A DNA stretch of 64,000 nt from Dicyema japonicum. Its lineage: Eukaryota > Dicyemida > Rhombozoa > Dicyemidae. Under the pieces are notes generated by a model, which made no database searches, was not told where the DNA came from, and saw only the letters and a program-made list of their open reading frames with translations. The stretch spans positions 704,273 through 768,272 of the forward strand of contig RDEW01000022.1 in the NCBI GenBank assembly GCA_011109175.1, in the 5' to 3' direction. A program made the translations under genes and the position numbers. Shown piece by piece: positions 1-11,366 of this stretch (positions are counted from its first letter, which is position 1; the number at the start of each line of letters is the position of its first letter).

Positions 1-330
1 CTGAGAATGGGGACTGATTAGAGAGCTTTGACTCCTGAACCATCGCATTGAGGTCTGCAATCAAAACACGCAGCTCCATAATTTGCTATTGACCCCGTTG
101 AAATTAAGGTGGAAAATAATTAGGGTAGAACCAGGGTTTAGTTATACATCACCAGACGCCAAGACGATAAGAACGGATATAATGAAGCCAACCCGTAGAG
201 GTAATCGGCAAGGTCGGGGGTATAATGGTTCTTTTCCAAGTTGAAAACGTGAGCCACATGAACGCCACGCTAATTTATTACCCAGAAATCACGAGAAAGG
301 GATGAGTTATGTCTAATCCTGTATCCATAC
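1..330 (-). mobile_element. LINE 5' end with start of endonuclease domain (cut by window edge)
   Basis: Read on the minus strand, the stretch at 250-282 carries the head AGCGTGGCGTTCATGTGG, which also starts the LINE ending near 10415. At 1-125 a decayed frame reads like the first strand of an APE-type endonuclease (LNFNGVNSK, then a region ending in ESKLS). The element continues leftward out of the window. The same endonuclease start occurs at 17580-17720 on the same strand. Confidence 0.6.
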
Positions 331-339
331 CAGTCCTTT

Positions 340-1100
340 TCCTGCGGTTAGTTTTGGAGTCCTGGATTAATCTCCACGACAGGGAAGGTTTCTTCTCGTA
401 TCTCAAGCAGGCGTCCATATGGTAAGGGGATTTTGCTGCGTTCCTTAAGGTATTCTATAATTGGAGGACGTGTTCTCCGTAGTGACGAAGTGGACGTCAT
501 TTTCGACGATCTCAATAGTATTCTGAGACATCGACTTTGTAAAACTTTCAGCTTGCTCTGTGCCGATAGTGATGTACAATCCATGAAGCACAGGCGTACT
601 CGATACTCATAAGAACAAATTGTTTGTATAGAAGCTCTAACGATAAGCGGGAAAATGTTGGGGAGTGCTTAAAAGCCTTGAGAATTCCAATTTTCTTTTG
701 GATCATTGCGGTTACCATTTTGATGAGTGAATAAGGAGAGGATCCTAGATGACTCCAAGGATTCAAAGGCTCTTCTTGATGGGGATCTGGGCATCAGATT
801 TAACATCTCTTGCATGACCTGTGTCGCCTCCTCGACTCTTCGTTGATTCATCCGCATACGATCAAAGAATTGAATTTTTGAAGGTTGGGGATGGAAGGTC
901 ACTGAGACCAGCACGGTTCTCTCGTGTGGATTTGGGGTATTCAGGCCGTCCGAGATGAATTGTACCAGTTTTGTTAAATGAATTGTTGGGTGTCCTTCGG
1001 TGAATCCGTGTACCAAATCCATCTTCCAATACTCCATTAAAGACTTCAGTTTCAGATGAGTAGGTCCTTCCATGACCTTAGATGAAAATTCCATCTTTCG
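340..1100 (-). mobile_element. Jockey-like LINE reverse transcriptase fragments, internally deleted
   Basis: Three minus-strand frames run in order. 1094-669 holds an RT finger/palm segment with the HGF...HPTIHLTKLVQFI motif typical of jockey-clade elements. 766-548 reads like the RT thumb (LLYKQFVLMSIEYACASW). 584-348 reads like the tail (LQSRCLRILLRSSK). Palm motifs A and C are missing between the first two pieces, so this is a dead, deleted copy. Confidence 0.7.
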
Positions 1101-1170
1101 GATTCGAACCCACGACCTTCAGATCCGATGTAATCAGACGTTACGGTCAGCCAGAAGGCGTAATTGATTC
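1083..1170 (-). repeat. tRNA-derived SINE head (family 2)
   Basis: On the minus strand an A-box-like TGGCTGACCG and a perfect B box GGGTTCGAATCC are spaced as in a tRNA, and TCTGAAGGTCGTGGGTTCG resembles elongator tRNA-Met. The acceptor ends do not pair, so it is not a working tRNA. A second copy lies at 46637-46712. Confidence 0.65.
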
Positions 1171-1304
1171 ACGCGGCATTATACAAAAACATTAGACACC
1201 ACTGTAAAATTTATTTACTTTGATGAGACGAGGAATTATAATATAAAAAATAAATAATTAAAATAAATAAATGATTAAATTAAATAGATAATAAATATTG
1301 ATTT

Positions 1305-2609
1305 ATGGGTCGTTATTATACTCGTTCTAAAGCTCGTGAGGAAAGTGAGTATTATTCGTTAATGTTATAGGAGAGCGATCTTTTCAGGGTGATTCAATCC
1401 ACGATGACACTGAAAACTCTTTTTCTGAAGTCACTGGGAATGACTCGTTTTATGTTAATTCTCAGAGTTCAATCGTTACTGAAAACAATCAAGAGGATGA
1501 GTCCAACTCAATACTGAAAATCTCACAAAAGGAACCCACCAGACAAAGATTCAAATTAATTCAAAACAAGAAAGAAATGTCAAGTAACGCTTCCATTACT
1601 GATGGAGCCAAATCCAAAACTGTTCAAAACAAGAAAGAAATGTCAAGTAACGCTTCCATTACTGATGGAGCCAAATCCAAAAACTGTTCAAAACAAGATA
1701 AGCTCCAAATCTCAGGAAACAGAAGAAACCGAAACACCAGAGATGATTAGCCCATCTTACAAAACTGAAGCAACCAAAATAGCACAAAATAAGAGAAACT
1801 CTAAACCCCAGAAAACAAAAGGAACCGAAACATCGGAGATGGTTATCAGTCCTTCCGAAACTGAGACTTTCAAAACCAAAAAAAGAATTAAGAGTTTCCA
1901 TCCCAGCATATCTGAACGAACGGAAAAACCAAAAACCGTTACCAGTCCTGTCAAAAATGAGAGACGTAATATAATTTCGGCACGTGGCTTATGCAAACTG
2001 ATCATCTTTATTTTCGTTGGGTTTATTATACTCTCAGTTGTAAAAATAACAATTCATGATAACAAACAGTCAATCAAGGATTGTCACGACTTTGAGGATT
2101 TCATTGAAGGATTCAGAAAGCAGAACAACCTGACCAGTGATAGTCGACAGATTAGGATTGTAAAGTTATTCTTTCGTCATTTTATGGACATTAAACGACC
2201 GGATCCCGCCGTTCTTATGATTATTTACGACGATTTGTGTGGATATGACAGATCATTGAATTTTTCCCGAGGATTGGCCGATATTCTCTCTAAGGATCGC
2301 AGAATTTTTGACATGGCTTATTTGGAGGAATTTTCAGCTGTCGGACAGACCCGACTTCGCGGAAAGATTAATGATGAGGTTGGACAAGTCAACGTGTTTG
2401 CAAGCCTGAGTAGTTATCCTTCTACTGTTCTCGAACTGTTTTTCGCGTTTTGTGATCATGAGAACTATTTGTTTGAGAACTCTGCTTTTATTATTACAGT
2501 GAATGTCCCTGAAGAAAATGATATGGGCTCAAATGACATCCCTGAAAGTCTGTGGGATCTCCATGAGGATTCCCGTCTTGCATTAAACAGTCGAGTCGCC
2601 AGAATGTGA
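1305..2609 (+). CDS. TOR1AIP1: Torsin-interacting protein (LAP1/LULL1-like), one 1-nt frame break
   Basis: Nuclear-envelope/ER membrane cofactor that activates torsin AAA+ ATPases through its luminal domain. Exon 1 starts at 1305; a 26-nt intron (1345-1370) follows. The N-terminal half is a Ser/Thr/Lys-rich nucleoplasmic tail. One membrane segment follows (IIFIFVGFIILSVVKI, about 2000-2050), then a luminal domain whose end has the family signature FCDHENYLFENSAFIITV, close to human LAP1 (YCDHENAAF...). DPAVLMIIY matches the start of the domain. A 63-nt in-frame tandem duplication lies at 1562-1687. The second copy has five A (1679-1683) where the first has four. That single base shifts the frame: the spliced length is one base over a multiple of three, and removing it joins the upstream and downstream frames. 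AATAAA-like sequence follows the stop. Confidence 0.82.
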
Positions 2610-3230
2610 TTGATTTCCGACCATTAGCTTGTCAATAACTTAATAAATTTGTGCATATTTTATATTTTGGTTATTTATTATTACGGACTGGTTAACATTA
2701 TCTTCTGACTCATATTTAACTACATTTCGTATAAACAATATTTTACCGTATTTTTTCATTATTGGACAAGGGTGTGTGATCACACATTCCTATGAACCAT
2801 AAAAAACTACAAGAATTTTGATTAGTACTTCCAATGTGACCCTTATTTAGACGGAAAAATACAAGTGTATTGAGAGGACAGTCTTTTCAGGTGACTCCGA
2901 AGATGGGTCTGACTATTTTTCTTTGCCCCTGCACACCATGCATATTCCATGGGAGAAAGAAGAATTCACTCACATCATTAGTGGGAGAAAATATCCACTT
3001 ATTTTCCTGTGAGATCTTAATGGTTAACTCCAAAAAACACACCTACATATCCAAGAAATGTAAGAAGCAAATATTTATAGTCTCCAACACACAACGATTG
3101 AACCAATTTTGTATTCACGTAAAGAAATCTGATACTCTACGTTCAGGAAGATCATTCCCAAAACCTATAGGTATTTGGATGCCCCTTACAGATTATGGAA
3201 TCAACGACGCTCTCAAATAACAACATCTAA
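2610..3230 (+). other. Intergenic, then unidentified decayed coding-like stretch
   Basis: 2610-2865 is AT-rich 3' flank of the LAP1-like gene. From about 2880 a frame with stops reads like a decayed protein (HIPWEKEEF, ISGRKYPL). It faintly recalls an ASCH domain, but I cannot support that. It lies directly before retroelement debris and may be part of it. Confidence 0.3.
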
Positions 3231-4015
3231 AATGAAATTCACATGTCTGGAGATGCTGTCGCAAATGCATTCCTGCCGAGGAATGTGCCCTGTCAGAAAA
3301 AATGGGTCCTTCTTGCAGCACATTGTTTTTTGAAAAGCTAAAGTTCAAAACAATTGACTTTTTTACAGTCAACTACCGAACATGTCATGAACGTGAAATT
3401 TTACGATTGACCTAACAACCCTACCCATTCTTACACAGATTTAGCTCACCTTGCATAACTTTTTTCCTGGTCTCCAGTCAACGATTCTTCAACTCAATCA
3501 TCAAAGAGATAGGGAGTATCTAGAAGTTAACCAGTCATCTCAGAAAAACATTTACAAAATCATGTGCAAAAATAAATTCGAGAAACTACTGAAGATCTCA
3601 AATAAACGTTGGAGCAATTTTCTCGTCATTGGGAGATGTGAGTGGTACTTGAATCAATGTTTTCCCTATCGGAAAGGAAGACTCCAAAGATATAATAGAC
3701 GATATTGTAAAGCATGAGTTTGCTGGATATCTCTACTTACTGGAACCGATTGCATTCAAAAGGAGACAAAAAATGGTCACTCGAAGAGGGAAGCTATTTG
3801 TATGATACCACGCATATCGACACCCTTGCTCCTACAAATATCGTTGGGAGTTCGATAAAGACACTACAAACTGATAAAAGGAAGAAATACTAAGTACCGA
3901 GACTATTGAAATGAATAAGCGAAAAGTCTTTTCTCTCAAGATACTGTGATTTCTGGTTGCAGTAAGAAGCCTCTGTGAAACTTAATGGTTCCTCCATCTG
4001 ATATCTGTAACTATC
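3230..4015 (+). mobile_element. C-terminal tail of a restriction-like-endonuclease retroelement (decayed)
   Basis: At about 3780-3890 a plus-strand frame reads YDTTHIDTLAPTNIVGSS followed by KRKKY. This is the WDVT-C-DT-LAPS ... KY signature that ends a widespread animal retroelement protein with an R2-type PD-(D/E)XK domain. Stops interrupt it. Better copies of the same domain lie at 27290-27720 (+) and 23339-23640 (-). Confidence 0.5.
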
Positions 4016-4640
4016 TTGAGAGAATGCATCAATTGTGGGGATAGAATTATACTACAGTCTGACCTCGATTCGGAGAATACTTTACATTGGTTTTTGGAAC
4101 ACCCTCAGATTTTTGAATACATGGTAGACATAGATAAGGAAAAGATCATTTTAGATAAATACTGTCCGATCGGCATCTCCACCAGACTTGGACTGAAGAT
4201 TTTCCGGACTCACAAATGCGTCACCGTCGACTATTATGGACTCCATGCTCTCTCTTGTAGAAGAAGCGCATGACGATTACCAAGACACAGGGGGATCAAC
4301 TGAATTGTCAAGCGAGCCCTGGAGTCTGCTGGATACCCCGCCATACTATCACAACAGTCCGGAACAAGCATTGGAACTATATCTCGGATAAAAAAGATAT
4401 AATGCCACTTGTTATTTGTGGCAACATCTGTTCAAAGACTCATGAGAAGAATCAAGACACTTTTAAACTGTTGGATTCAAAGGTTCTCGATGTATTTAAG
4501 CACTTGAGACTGCAAATTGTCCCAATTAGTGGCCCACTCATTAAAAATAGATAATCTCCATATTGACCCTTAGGTTTAAACACTGCACATAGATTACGTT
4601 TTAATACTCTTAAAGCATCTAATCGGTGGTTACCATTTAA
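4016..4640 (+). mobile_element. Second fragment of the same retroelement: Cys/His motif and endonuclease start
   Basis: The frame reads CPIGISTRLGLKIF, then YYGLHALSCRRSA, then after a TGA RLPRHRGIN and, after another TGA, IVKRALESAGYPA. This follows the family order G-HALSCRRSAGR--RH--LND--RAL-SAG-P. It sits downstream of a tail fragment at 3780-3890, so two broken copies are juxtaposed rather than one collinear element. Confidence 0.6.
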
Positions 4641-5245
4641 ACGCAGGGCCATATTAGCTATAACTTAGGCAGGCCACACACTTTATTTGAGTAAACAACA
4701 GTTATTATAACTAATTGGTTGAGGTGGTGACATCTTTATTGCACTATGTCTTATTCGTATTCTTTACCAACTTCTCCGTTCACTCTGGGAACTTTCAATT
4801 GCAGAGGACTCAAACAACCTCACAAGAAACACAATCTGGTATGCGATCTAGCCACAAGAAGAGGATAGAACTAAACACCAAGTTTTGAATATACAAAGCT
4901 TTTTTCATCTCGGTATTAACCTACAACTCTTGGTATGAGACTAACTTTGGCTGACAATCCTGGACTACCTACGAGAACTAGCGCGGAACAGAGGATCATG
5001 GTCGAGGTTGACGGAGAGGATGATTAGGAATACAGCACAAGGGAAACTTAATTAATTTATGTTTTCTCGTAAGTGCTTTTAATAATAATAATTGTAGTTA
5101 ATAGAGGTAGGACCAAAGATGCTCTTCACTTTTTATTACTCGTCAAGCCAAAGAACCTTCAACCGGAATGTACAGCAGTGAGATTCGAACTATGGGCCAT
5201 CAGGCGTCTTGCCCGTTAGCCACCGGTGTACATTAATAACAATAA
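4640..5245 (-). repeat. tRNA-derived SINE (family 1), split by a LINE insertion
   Basis: Minus-strand order: tRNA-like head at 5245-5165 (A box TGGCTAACGGG, B box AGTTCGAATC), body TGTACATTCCGGTTGAAGG, then AGTGAAGAGCATCTTTGGTCC ending near 5090. The remainder (AACTGTTGTTTACT ... ATAGCTAATATGGC) lies at 4705-4640. In the intact copy at 32985-33250 these two parts are continuous. The interruption is exactly the LINE derivative at 4705-5090. Confidence 0.7.
4705..5090 (+). mobile_element. Short, internally deleted LINE (5' and 3' ends only)
   Basis: 4717-4860 matches the 5' end of the LINE at 14133 onward (GAGGTGGTGACATCT, GTTCACTCTGGGAAC). 4865-4925 matches 16448-16525. 4930-5080 matches 16815-16975 (GAACTAGCGCG, GGATCATGGTCGAGG, AGCACAAGGGAAAC). 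The copy lost two internal blocks and keeps both termini, as in a non-autonomous derivative. It sits inside a SINE and ends in an AATAATAATAA tail. Confidence 0.75.
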
Positions 5246-5254
5246 ATGAATAAT

Positions 5255-6703
5255 CTAATCAAGAATAGAATATATATTAAAGTCAATAACACTACTAATA
5301 TGATTACCCAATATATTCACATCAACAAATGCCTCATCATTTTTGTAAATATCAAGCATCATTGAGTTAACCCCGTTCTACCATAATTATACACACCACC
5401 ACCTTCAATCTTTTGCAGAAACTGCTTAGCTTTGATTCACCACCAAATAGACCACAAGCCAATAAAGGAACGATCTTCTCCGCCAGCGAATAAAACAGTC
5501 TTCTGAACTCCACCACTCCCTAGCATAACCAGACACTCCAACCTCTTCTTCGTTTAAAAACCTTCGTTTTAGAGTAAGCAACGACACGGCTGCTGCTGAA
5601 ATAGCCTACACTAACAACAACAACAAACTGAGTCCCTTATGTAGCTCGGAAGAAATCGGTTTTCTATCACTTTCACCAGAATTGAGGGGGGACTCTCTGT
5701 TATTTCAATCAACTTCATAAAAACGTAGTCAAAAAGGAAGTCATACAGTCCAAATTCCACCAACTATGTCATAAAACCATCACAACCCCCATTATTTCCA
5801 ATTCTGTACGTAAATTGGTGGAACTGCAGGATCCGGCATATTCGACAAACTCATCATAGGCCTCCGTGGCAGACTCAACGGAAGTCTGAAATGAAAAACA
5901 CAAAAACCTTGTTGTAAATGGAGGAAGAAAATAACTTTGATAAAATGTCCTTCCCTGAATTCTTAAGTTTATTAACAAAGGTCCCCTCTTTGGTGAGACT
6001 CTGAAAATGACTGAATTGATACCTCAAATCCCCTCCTGACGCAGTACAGTTTGGCCAAATAAAGAATGTCATTTTCTAACCCCAATTTGTGGGTCCTACA
6101 CAATTATTAAAATGATAACCAAAAAGTCCGACAACGTACAGCAGAAGAGTTCTTTTTGCACATAATCAAGCACTTTGGAGTAGGTTGTCCTCATCCCCAA
6201 TATAATTAACCTCTGAGTGGTTGGAGTTCGTATAGTTGACATATATATCCTGGAATGAGAGGAATGAGGATATCTCCCTTTCGGCGTGCTCCTCTGGGGC
6301 AGTTTGAAGAGACCCCCAATCACTTTCATCAAGAATAACCAACTTTTTCAGTTCTACCAGATCCCTGGTTATCTAATATTATATGAGGTCTAACCTCTTC
6401 GACCTCCCCTTTAGAAAGTAATGTGAACAGATGGGACTTTTCTAGTTTACTGAATACACTGCAAATTATTTTATTAACTTAATTAAAATAATAACTACTC
6501 GTTATTTGAACCTTCTTGTAGTCGTCAGGGTTTTCCACTTCTGGTAATGTTGACTCAACTGGTGGGTCAATCTTGCTGTGACCGAATGGAGAGTCTATAG
6601 GGAAGTTGGAGTGAGATGAGTTCCCGGTCAGTCGCCAAATAATGACTGAAATAACTCCAGCAGAGAAAGCACAAAGACTGTATATGATACTCTTGAATTC
6701 CAT
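5255..6703 (-). CDS. MIGA: Mitoguardin (MIGA/FAM73 family), multi-exon
   Basis: Outer-mitochondrial-membrane protein that promotes mitochondrial fusion and phospholipid handling. The ATG at 6703 opens an N-terminal membrane anchor (IIYSLCAFSAGVISVIIW). Later exons carry the family hallmarks in order: LAKLYCVRRGFE, ATEAYDEFVEYAGS, RTELEIMG, LYDFLFDYVFMKLIE with ITESPPSILVKVIENRFL, LLTLKRRFL, and FYSLAEKIVPLLACGLFGG, ending with ILGNHISSVIDFN before the stop at 5255. Introns of 22-25 nt (for example GTTTTTGTGT...CAG in the middle and GTTGTGATGG...TAG after ELEIMG) restore the frame. Exon joins near the first intron (about 6420-6490) and near 6096-6125 do not phase cleanly; the second abuts an A5 run at 6121-6125. 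Start and family are secure, exact exon ends there are not. Confidence 0.85.
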
Positions 6704-6880
6704 TTGTTTAGTCACATTTATCGTTATTATTGAAATGATTGTTTCATTACAATTTAATTAATTTAAATTTAATTATTTTTTTTAAATTAAATAAATGTTT
6801 ATTTTTTCCGAAAGAAATCCACATCTCTAAATTGTGTTGAGTGTCGTGTGGGATTCTATAAACTGACATAAAATTATTCT
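6704..6880. other. AT-rich upstream region of mitoguardin
   Basis: Very AT-rich (TTAATTTAAATTTAATT and similar), as expected for a promoter in this genome. No recognisable core promoter motif was assigned. A LINE 5' head begins at its far edge. Confidence 0.4.
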
Positions 6881-8230
6881 AGCGTGCGTCATGTGGTTCG
6901 CCTTATCTGGTGGCGTCAGATACAAGTCAATAGTGTATCCTAAAAGAACCATTTGTCAACGACCATTCAGAGGAGTTCCCCTGGACGCACCTCCTACACA
7001 TCCGTGCACTTTTTCGGTGGAGACTCGTCATGTCAGTAGATGTTGAAATGAATCCGCGACCTATGGCGTTGAAGATACTTAGCTCAAACATTTACGGAGA
7101 CCAAAGCTTTTCTGGAATTGCCTTATACAAGAGACCAAGTTTTCTGGGAATTCCACTACTCCTAAATTTACCGGTTTCAATGTATTGAGAGTCGACCGAC
7201 AATCGGGCCGAGGTGGAGGACTATTGACCCTCGTCAGGAGAGGCATTATGTTCGATAAACACTTCCACATTCAGGAATCTGATAGAAGACGCAAACACAG
7301 AATTTGTTGGGATTTCGGTACAGACCTCTCTAGGAGCTATTATTATCGCCAACTTATATGTTCCTCCCCCAGGTTCCTGTACAAAAGGATTTTCTATGGA
7401 TTAGTCTGCCTTAGATATAATGGAAAACTTGTTAGTGTCCGGAGATTTTAATACCAAGGACCCTTCGTGGTATGAGAAACAACCTCCAGACACGAGGGGA
7501 TTTCATATAATTTCCCAATTAGAAAATCTGTCCATATGAACGACTCAACTAGGAATACACGAACCCCGTATGATAGCAAGGATTCGGTTACATCACTGGA
7601 TATTACGCTATGTTCACCACGGCTTGCTCCGCTTATATGCTGGTCTGTAAACTATGACTTACGAAGCGACCATAATTCCATTCTGATCAAGATCACTTGT
7701 ACACCAATGACGCGATCAATACACATCATTTTTATGACTATATTAATGCTGACTGGACAGGATTCAGAAGATACGTGGATTCGGCAACGAATTTGGACAA
7801 AATCTGCAACATTCAAATGAAGGCAGCAAATTTACTAAGGAAATCTTCCCGTGTGGAAATTCTGCCCAGAAACCTTGAAAATATGATAGAGGCGACTGGA
7901 ACAGTGCCCCTGCGAAGGACTCGAGTATGCGGACCCCGTCCATATCTGAATTCGCAGGAACGAGAAAAGATGCGAAGACTGTTGAGGGAGGCTGGGATCA
8001 CCTTAATTTTGTTTATTTTGGATATGACGGTGATTTTCTGGTTCAATAATAATGTGAAACGTCATTGAGTGTAGGAAAGCAGTGGGAACCAGAGAGGAAC
8101 ATCGCAGAAGCCTATCGCGCCTATTGTGAAATACCGGGATCACTTAATCAGCTCGTTTAATTCCTTCTTTCTATGTGTTCCTTTTTTTAGAGGTTAGATG
8201 AAAATAATAAATGAATTTTTTACTGAGGTC
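6880..8230 (+). mobile_element. LINE with APE endonuclease, RT deleted
   Basis: The 5' head TCTAGCGTGCGTCATGTGG at about 6878 matches other LINE starts here. The endonuclease follows: GRGGGLLTLVRRG near 7210, a GDFN motif at about 7440 (in another frame), and an SDHNSILIKI-like end near 7680. Frames shift several times. After 7840 the sequence jumps to a C-terminal region and ends in the shared 3' tail GGGATCACTTAATCAG at about 8139. No RT palm is present, so the copy is deleted. Confidence 0.7.
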
Positions 8231-8399
8231 CCTTGTGGCCTAGGGGAATCTTATAAAAATAAAGGATTTTTCATCAATTTGAAAACAATGCCCACATGGC
8301 CAAAATTTAACTAAAAATAGTATATGATCTTAAGTGAAAAAATGATTTTTTGCTCAAATCTACTTTGAAAATAAGTTCTTCGATATTTGATCAATCATT

Positions 8400-10415
8400 T
8401 AAAATTCAGGTTTTAATTATAAGGGAAGACATCACTTATGAGGTGCCTAACCCAAGACACTATACTTATTCCCGACTGTCCGCCGTGTTGGACCTGTTTG
8501 TCCAAGTGGAATATCTGTTCGATTCGACCCTTGTGACCTTCCACGATACGGTCTGTTTTTGTATCAGATTCCTTCCTGTCTCTGGTCCTGTTATGAGGAA
8601 TCTGTTTGGACTCTCTAAACTCTGCCTTGAGTTTATTTAACTTTTTAGGACTAGTAATTCTCGTGGTTGATTCAAAATGTCCCAACAACTCACAGAACAT
8701 GGAACACGCTAATTTACAGTTTACGACAAAATTAGGAAGTCTGCTGGTCTCCTAAGTTAGTGATCCATAGCTTTAGCTTCCCTGGGATCTCCGATTGAAA
8801 TATTTTCTCGATAGAATTTTCCTCGAGACTGAGTCAAAAGCTTAATGTATGTCAATCGTGCAGAGCACGGTTTTAAAGTGTCTCGATTTGGTTGTGAATT
8901 CGACTCGAATGAAGTCAGTCAATGTTTGTATGTAGACGTGGATCTCTCATTTTTGAATCCATGTTTAAGAGGCCTCTCTGGTAAAAATTCTATTATTCTC
9001 CCGAGCACAAGCCTCTCCAGGATTTTTGACATGGAACATAGTAGTGACACCGGTTTAAAAGACGCTGGGTCATCTCTCGGTCTTCCTGGTTTTAGTATTG
9101 GCCGTCTTTTGCCTGTTTCCATAATAATGGTATCACATTCTGGTTAATCGAGTAGTTGAAACCAACGTTAGAAAAGTGACTCCCCCGTCTCCAAGATTTT
9201 TTAATAAAATAACAGGAATGTTGTCTGGTCCGTGAGAGTATGTCGTTTTTGCGGAATGTATTGTATCCCTCACCTCTCTTTCCAAAAGAAGAATGGTTCT
9301 GATAGTCTCTTTAGTCATCAGACTTCATGTGCTCCTTGTGTGAAATTTTAGTATAGAATTTTATCAAGTTGTTCACATCTTTTTGAGCATAATCCTCCTC
9401 TGTTGAAATTTCATTGCCTTTTGCCACATTTCGAATAGCTTTCCACACCTCCCCCGTAGTGCGATTTCTATTTACCATTGTAAGCACACGATTCCACTTC
9501 AACCTCTGGGCCTTGAGCTCTGGCCTTTATTTCATTATTCTGATCTGGAGTTTTATATCCAAGGTTAGATTTTTTAAGCTGATTTCTTTCTTTAATCAAG
9601 GACGTCTTCCCTTTCAGTTAGCACCTTTGTAATTGTAGCTGCTAGGAATTCCCCTCACGTTGGTCTCTCTTTTGATCTTCACAATTGGATTATGGTCGCT
9701 TCTTGTTTCGTAGAGGACTGACCAATCAATTTTTGATGAAAGTGACGATGAACAGAGTGTTACGTCCGGTGAGGTAGGTTTATCTGTCTCCCTCAGTGGT
9801 GTCCTTGTATTTCTCGATGGATCATTCAATATCGTTAGTGAGTCCGTTTGCGATAATAATAGCTTCCCTCTCATGTCAGCTAGTTGAGTTGACAGCCATA
9901 TTAGATGCTTCGCATTCAAATCCCCGAAGATGATCCAATTATTTCTGTTACATCATCATTCACAACAAGTTTCCTCACTTCCGAGGAAATGTCTCTGCAT
10001 TTCAAGTTCTTTTTGAATAGAGTGAGAAAACCTCCACCTCTTTTTTCTCTACGGTCCTTCCTGATAGCTTTGTATCCTAGGAATGTAGGGGTATGGTCAT
10101 TAAAAGAGAGTTTGGTCCCTTTAATCATCGCCACGTTAATCTTTTGACAAGCCAGGAGTGAGCGGAGTTCCCTGATTTTTCCGTTAATTCCATTTATGTT
10201 TAGCTGGAGAGCAGTAAAGTGCTTTTCTCTTCGATGGGCTGAGGATTTCCTCCGGGAAAGTTCGATCTTCCGCAAAATGCATCGCCCAGAGACGAGAATG
10301 TCCCAAGGAGGATGGGGTCTATCGGTCCTTTTTCGGTGGGCATTAGGTGCCCCTGGGCGTTTCCAAATCCTTTTGAATTGGTGGACCACATAACGCCACG
10401 CTAAATTATAAAAAA
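8400..10415 (-). mobile_element. Jockey-like LINE, near full length but broken
   Basis: Minus-strand order: head AGCGTGGCGTTATGTGG at about 10400; endonuclease (LQLNINGINGKIRELRSLLA, then KRGGGFLTLFKKN, then ETRSDHNPIVKI); the linker between endonuclease and RT (TTGEVWKAIRNVAKG); then RT motifs YSHGPDNIPVILLKNLG and RPRDDPASFKPVSLLCSMSKILERL, and HGFKNERSTSTYKH. Frameshifts separate these blocks at 9916, 9614, 9311 and 9133. The YADD palm motif is not visible and the 3' part (8413-8700) is unassigned. Confidence 0.75.
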
Positions 10416-10610
10416 AGAATATTTTATAATAAAAAAAACACCATGAATGGATTTTAAAACTTAATAATTAAAGTCAACCACGTGCAATCGATAATATAGA
10501 TTTGTGTTTGTTAGTGGTCATTTCATAAGCGCTAAAGTCATTAGACCATTCATCTGATAATAAACGTGCTACACTAATATTACAAATTCACCATTAAAGA
10601 CACAAAACAT

Positions 10611-11366
10611 TTATTTTAAAAAATTATTTATAAAATTATTATGAGAACACTCAATAAAAGCAACAGTCTCCCCCAATAGTCGAACTTTCTCTCTCAATCT
10701 TGAACTCTCAAAATACATGACTCTCCCAAAGTCATCACTCCTAGTCTCCTCAATCCAATTCCTCAAACACATTGTCATCTCATACTTCCTCGCCTCACAC
10801 AACTCCTTCAGTATCTTCCCATACTTCTGTTCCATAGGGTCCACACACTCTTCCAACTGGTCCACCATAGTTCGTTCCACAGCCAACAACTCCACCAAGG
10901 ACTTCTCGAATGACACACCAGAAAGTATTGGGGATAATTTCATTGGTTCCAAGTCAGGGACATTATCCTGTTTCTGCGTTCTCAGTCTCTCAAGTTCTTC
11001 CACTGCGGATCCATGTGAATCCAACGCCCTCCTCAGCCGCTGAACTGAAGACTGAAGGTCCTCGAAAACTGGGTCATTGGGGCAAAGCCTCTTAGACTGA
11101 GCCTCTATAAATGAGTCCAATCGTCTTTTGAATCCTTCATTGTTGATAGTCTGTGAAGGAGAGAAATCGTCCCATTCCTTGGGTTTGTGCCATTGGGAGG
11201 AGACAGTGACGTAATTAAAGTAATAAAGATCCCCACGAGAACTGCGATGAAGAGACCAATCCCCAGAAACCTCGATGGCTGATTTTAGAATTTCGTTCTT
11301 TCTAACTGATTCGACGGATTTGCAAGGTTTTAACTGAATTTTTGGCTTTGAAGCTGATTTTTGCAT
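10611..11366 (-). CDS. WW-domain protein with coiled coil, possibly WAC-like
   Basis: A 251-aa open frame with no intron, bounded by AT-rich flanks. Residues about 33-66 form a WW domain: GDWSLHRSSRGDLYYFNYVT, then a second Trp in SSQWHKPKEW. WW domains bind proline-rich ligands, often in transcription or splicing adapters. The W-KPKEW end and the layout of an N-terminal WW domain with a charged helical C-terminus resemble WAC, an adapter for H2B ubiquitination through RNF20/40. The C-terminal match is weak, and the protein is much shorter than human WAC. PRPF40- or FNBP4-like adapters are alternatives. Uninterrupted coding is unusual among its short-intron neighbours. A RAD6 homologue, which acts with the H2B ligase, is also in the window (32.3 kb), but that link is speculative. 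Confidence 0.65.
   Translation of the reverse strand: MQKSASKPKIQLKPCKSVESVRKNEILKSAIEVSGDWSLHRSSRGDLYYFNYVTVSSQWHKPKEWDDFSPSQTINNEGFKRRLDSFIEAQSKRLCPNDPVFEDLQSSVQRLRRALDSHGSAVEELERLRTQKQDNVPDLEPMKLSPILSGVSFEKSLVELLAVERTMVDQLEECVDPMEQKYGKILKELCEARKYEMTMCLRNWIEETRSDDFGRVMYFESSRLREKVRLLGETVAFIECSHNNFINNFLK

Noticed and set aside
1083-1170. Possible functional tRNA (B box, Met-like loop)
   Set aside because: The acceptor stem does not pair, and a second copy with shared flank lies at 46637; it is a SINE head. The same applies to 5165-5245 and 32985-33060.
2880-3220. ASCH domain
   Set aside because: Only a few residues (ISGRK) fit, and stops interrupt the rest.
4016-4340. TGA read as a sense codon (two TGA inside a conserved block)
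   Set aside because: Host genes here (SDR, RAD6, LAP1, small genes) end properly at TGA, and the element carries other damage, so the stops are decay, not an altered code.
6096-6332. 78-codon minus ORF starting MMKVIGGLFKLPQ
   Set aside because: It overlaps mitoguardin exons in another frame; the acidic ESDWGSLQTAPEEHAE frame joins by 22-nt introns to the conserved exons.
10717-11095. Plus-strand ORFs over the WW-domain gene
   Set aside because: Antisense shadows; the minus frame has the WW domain.
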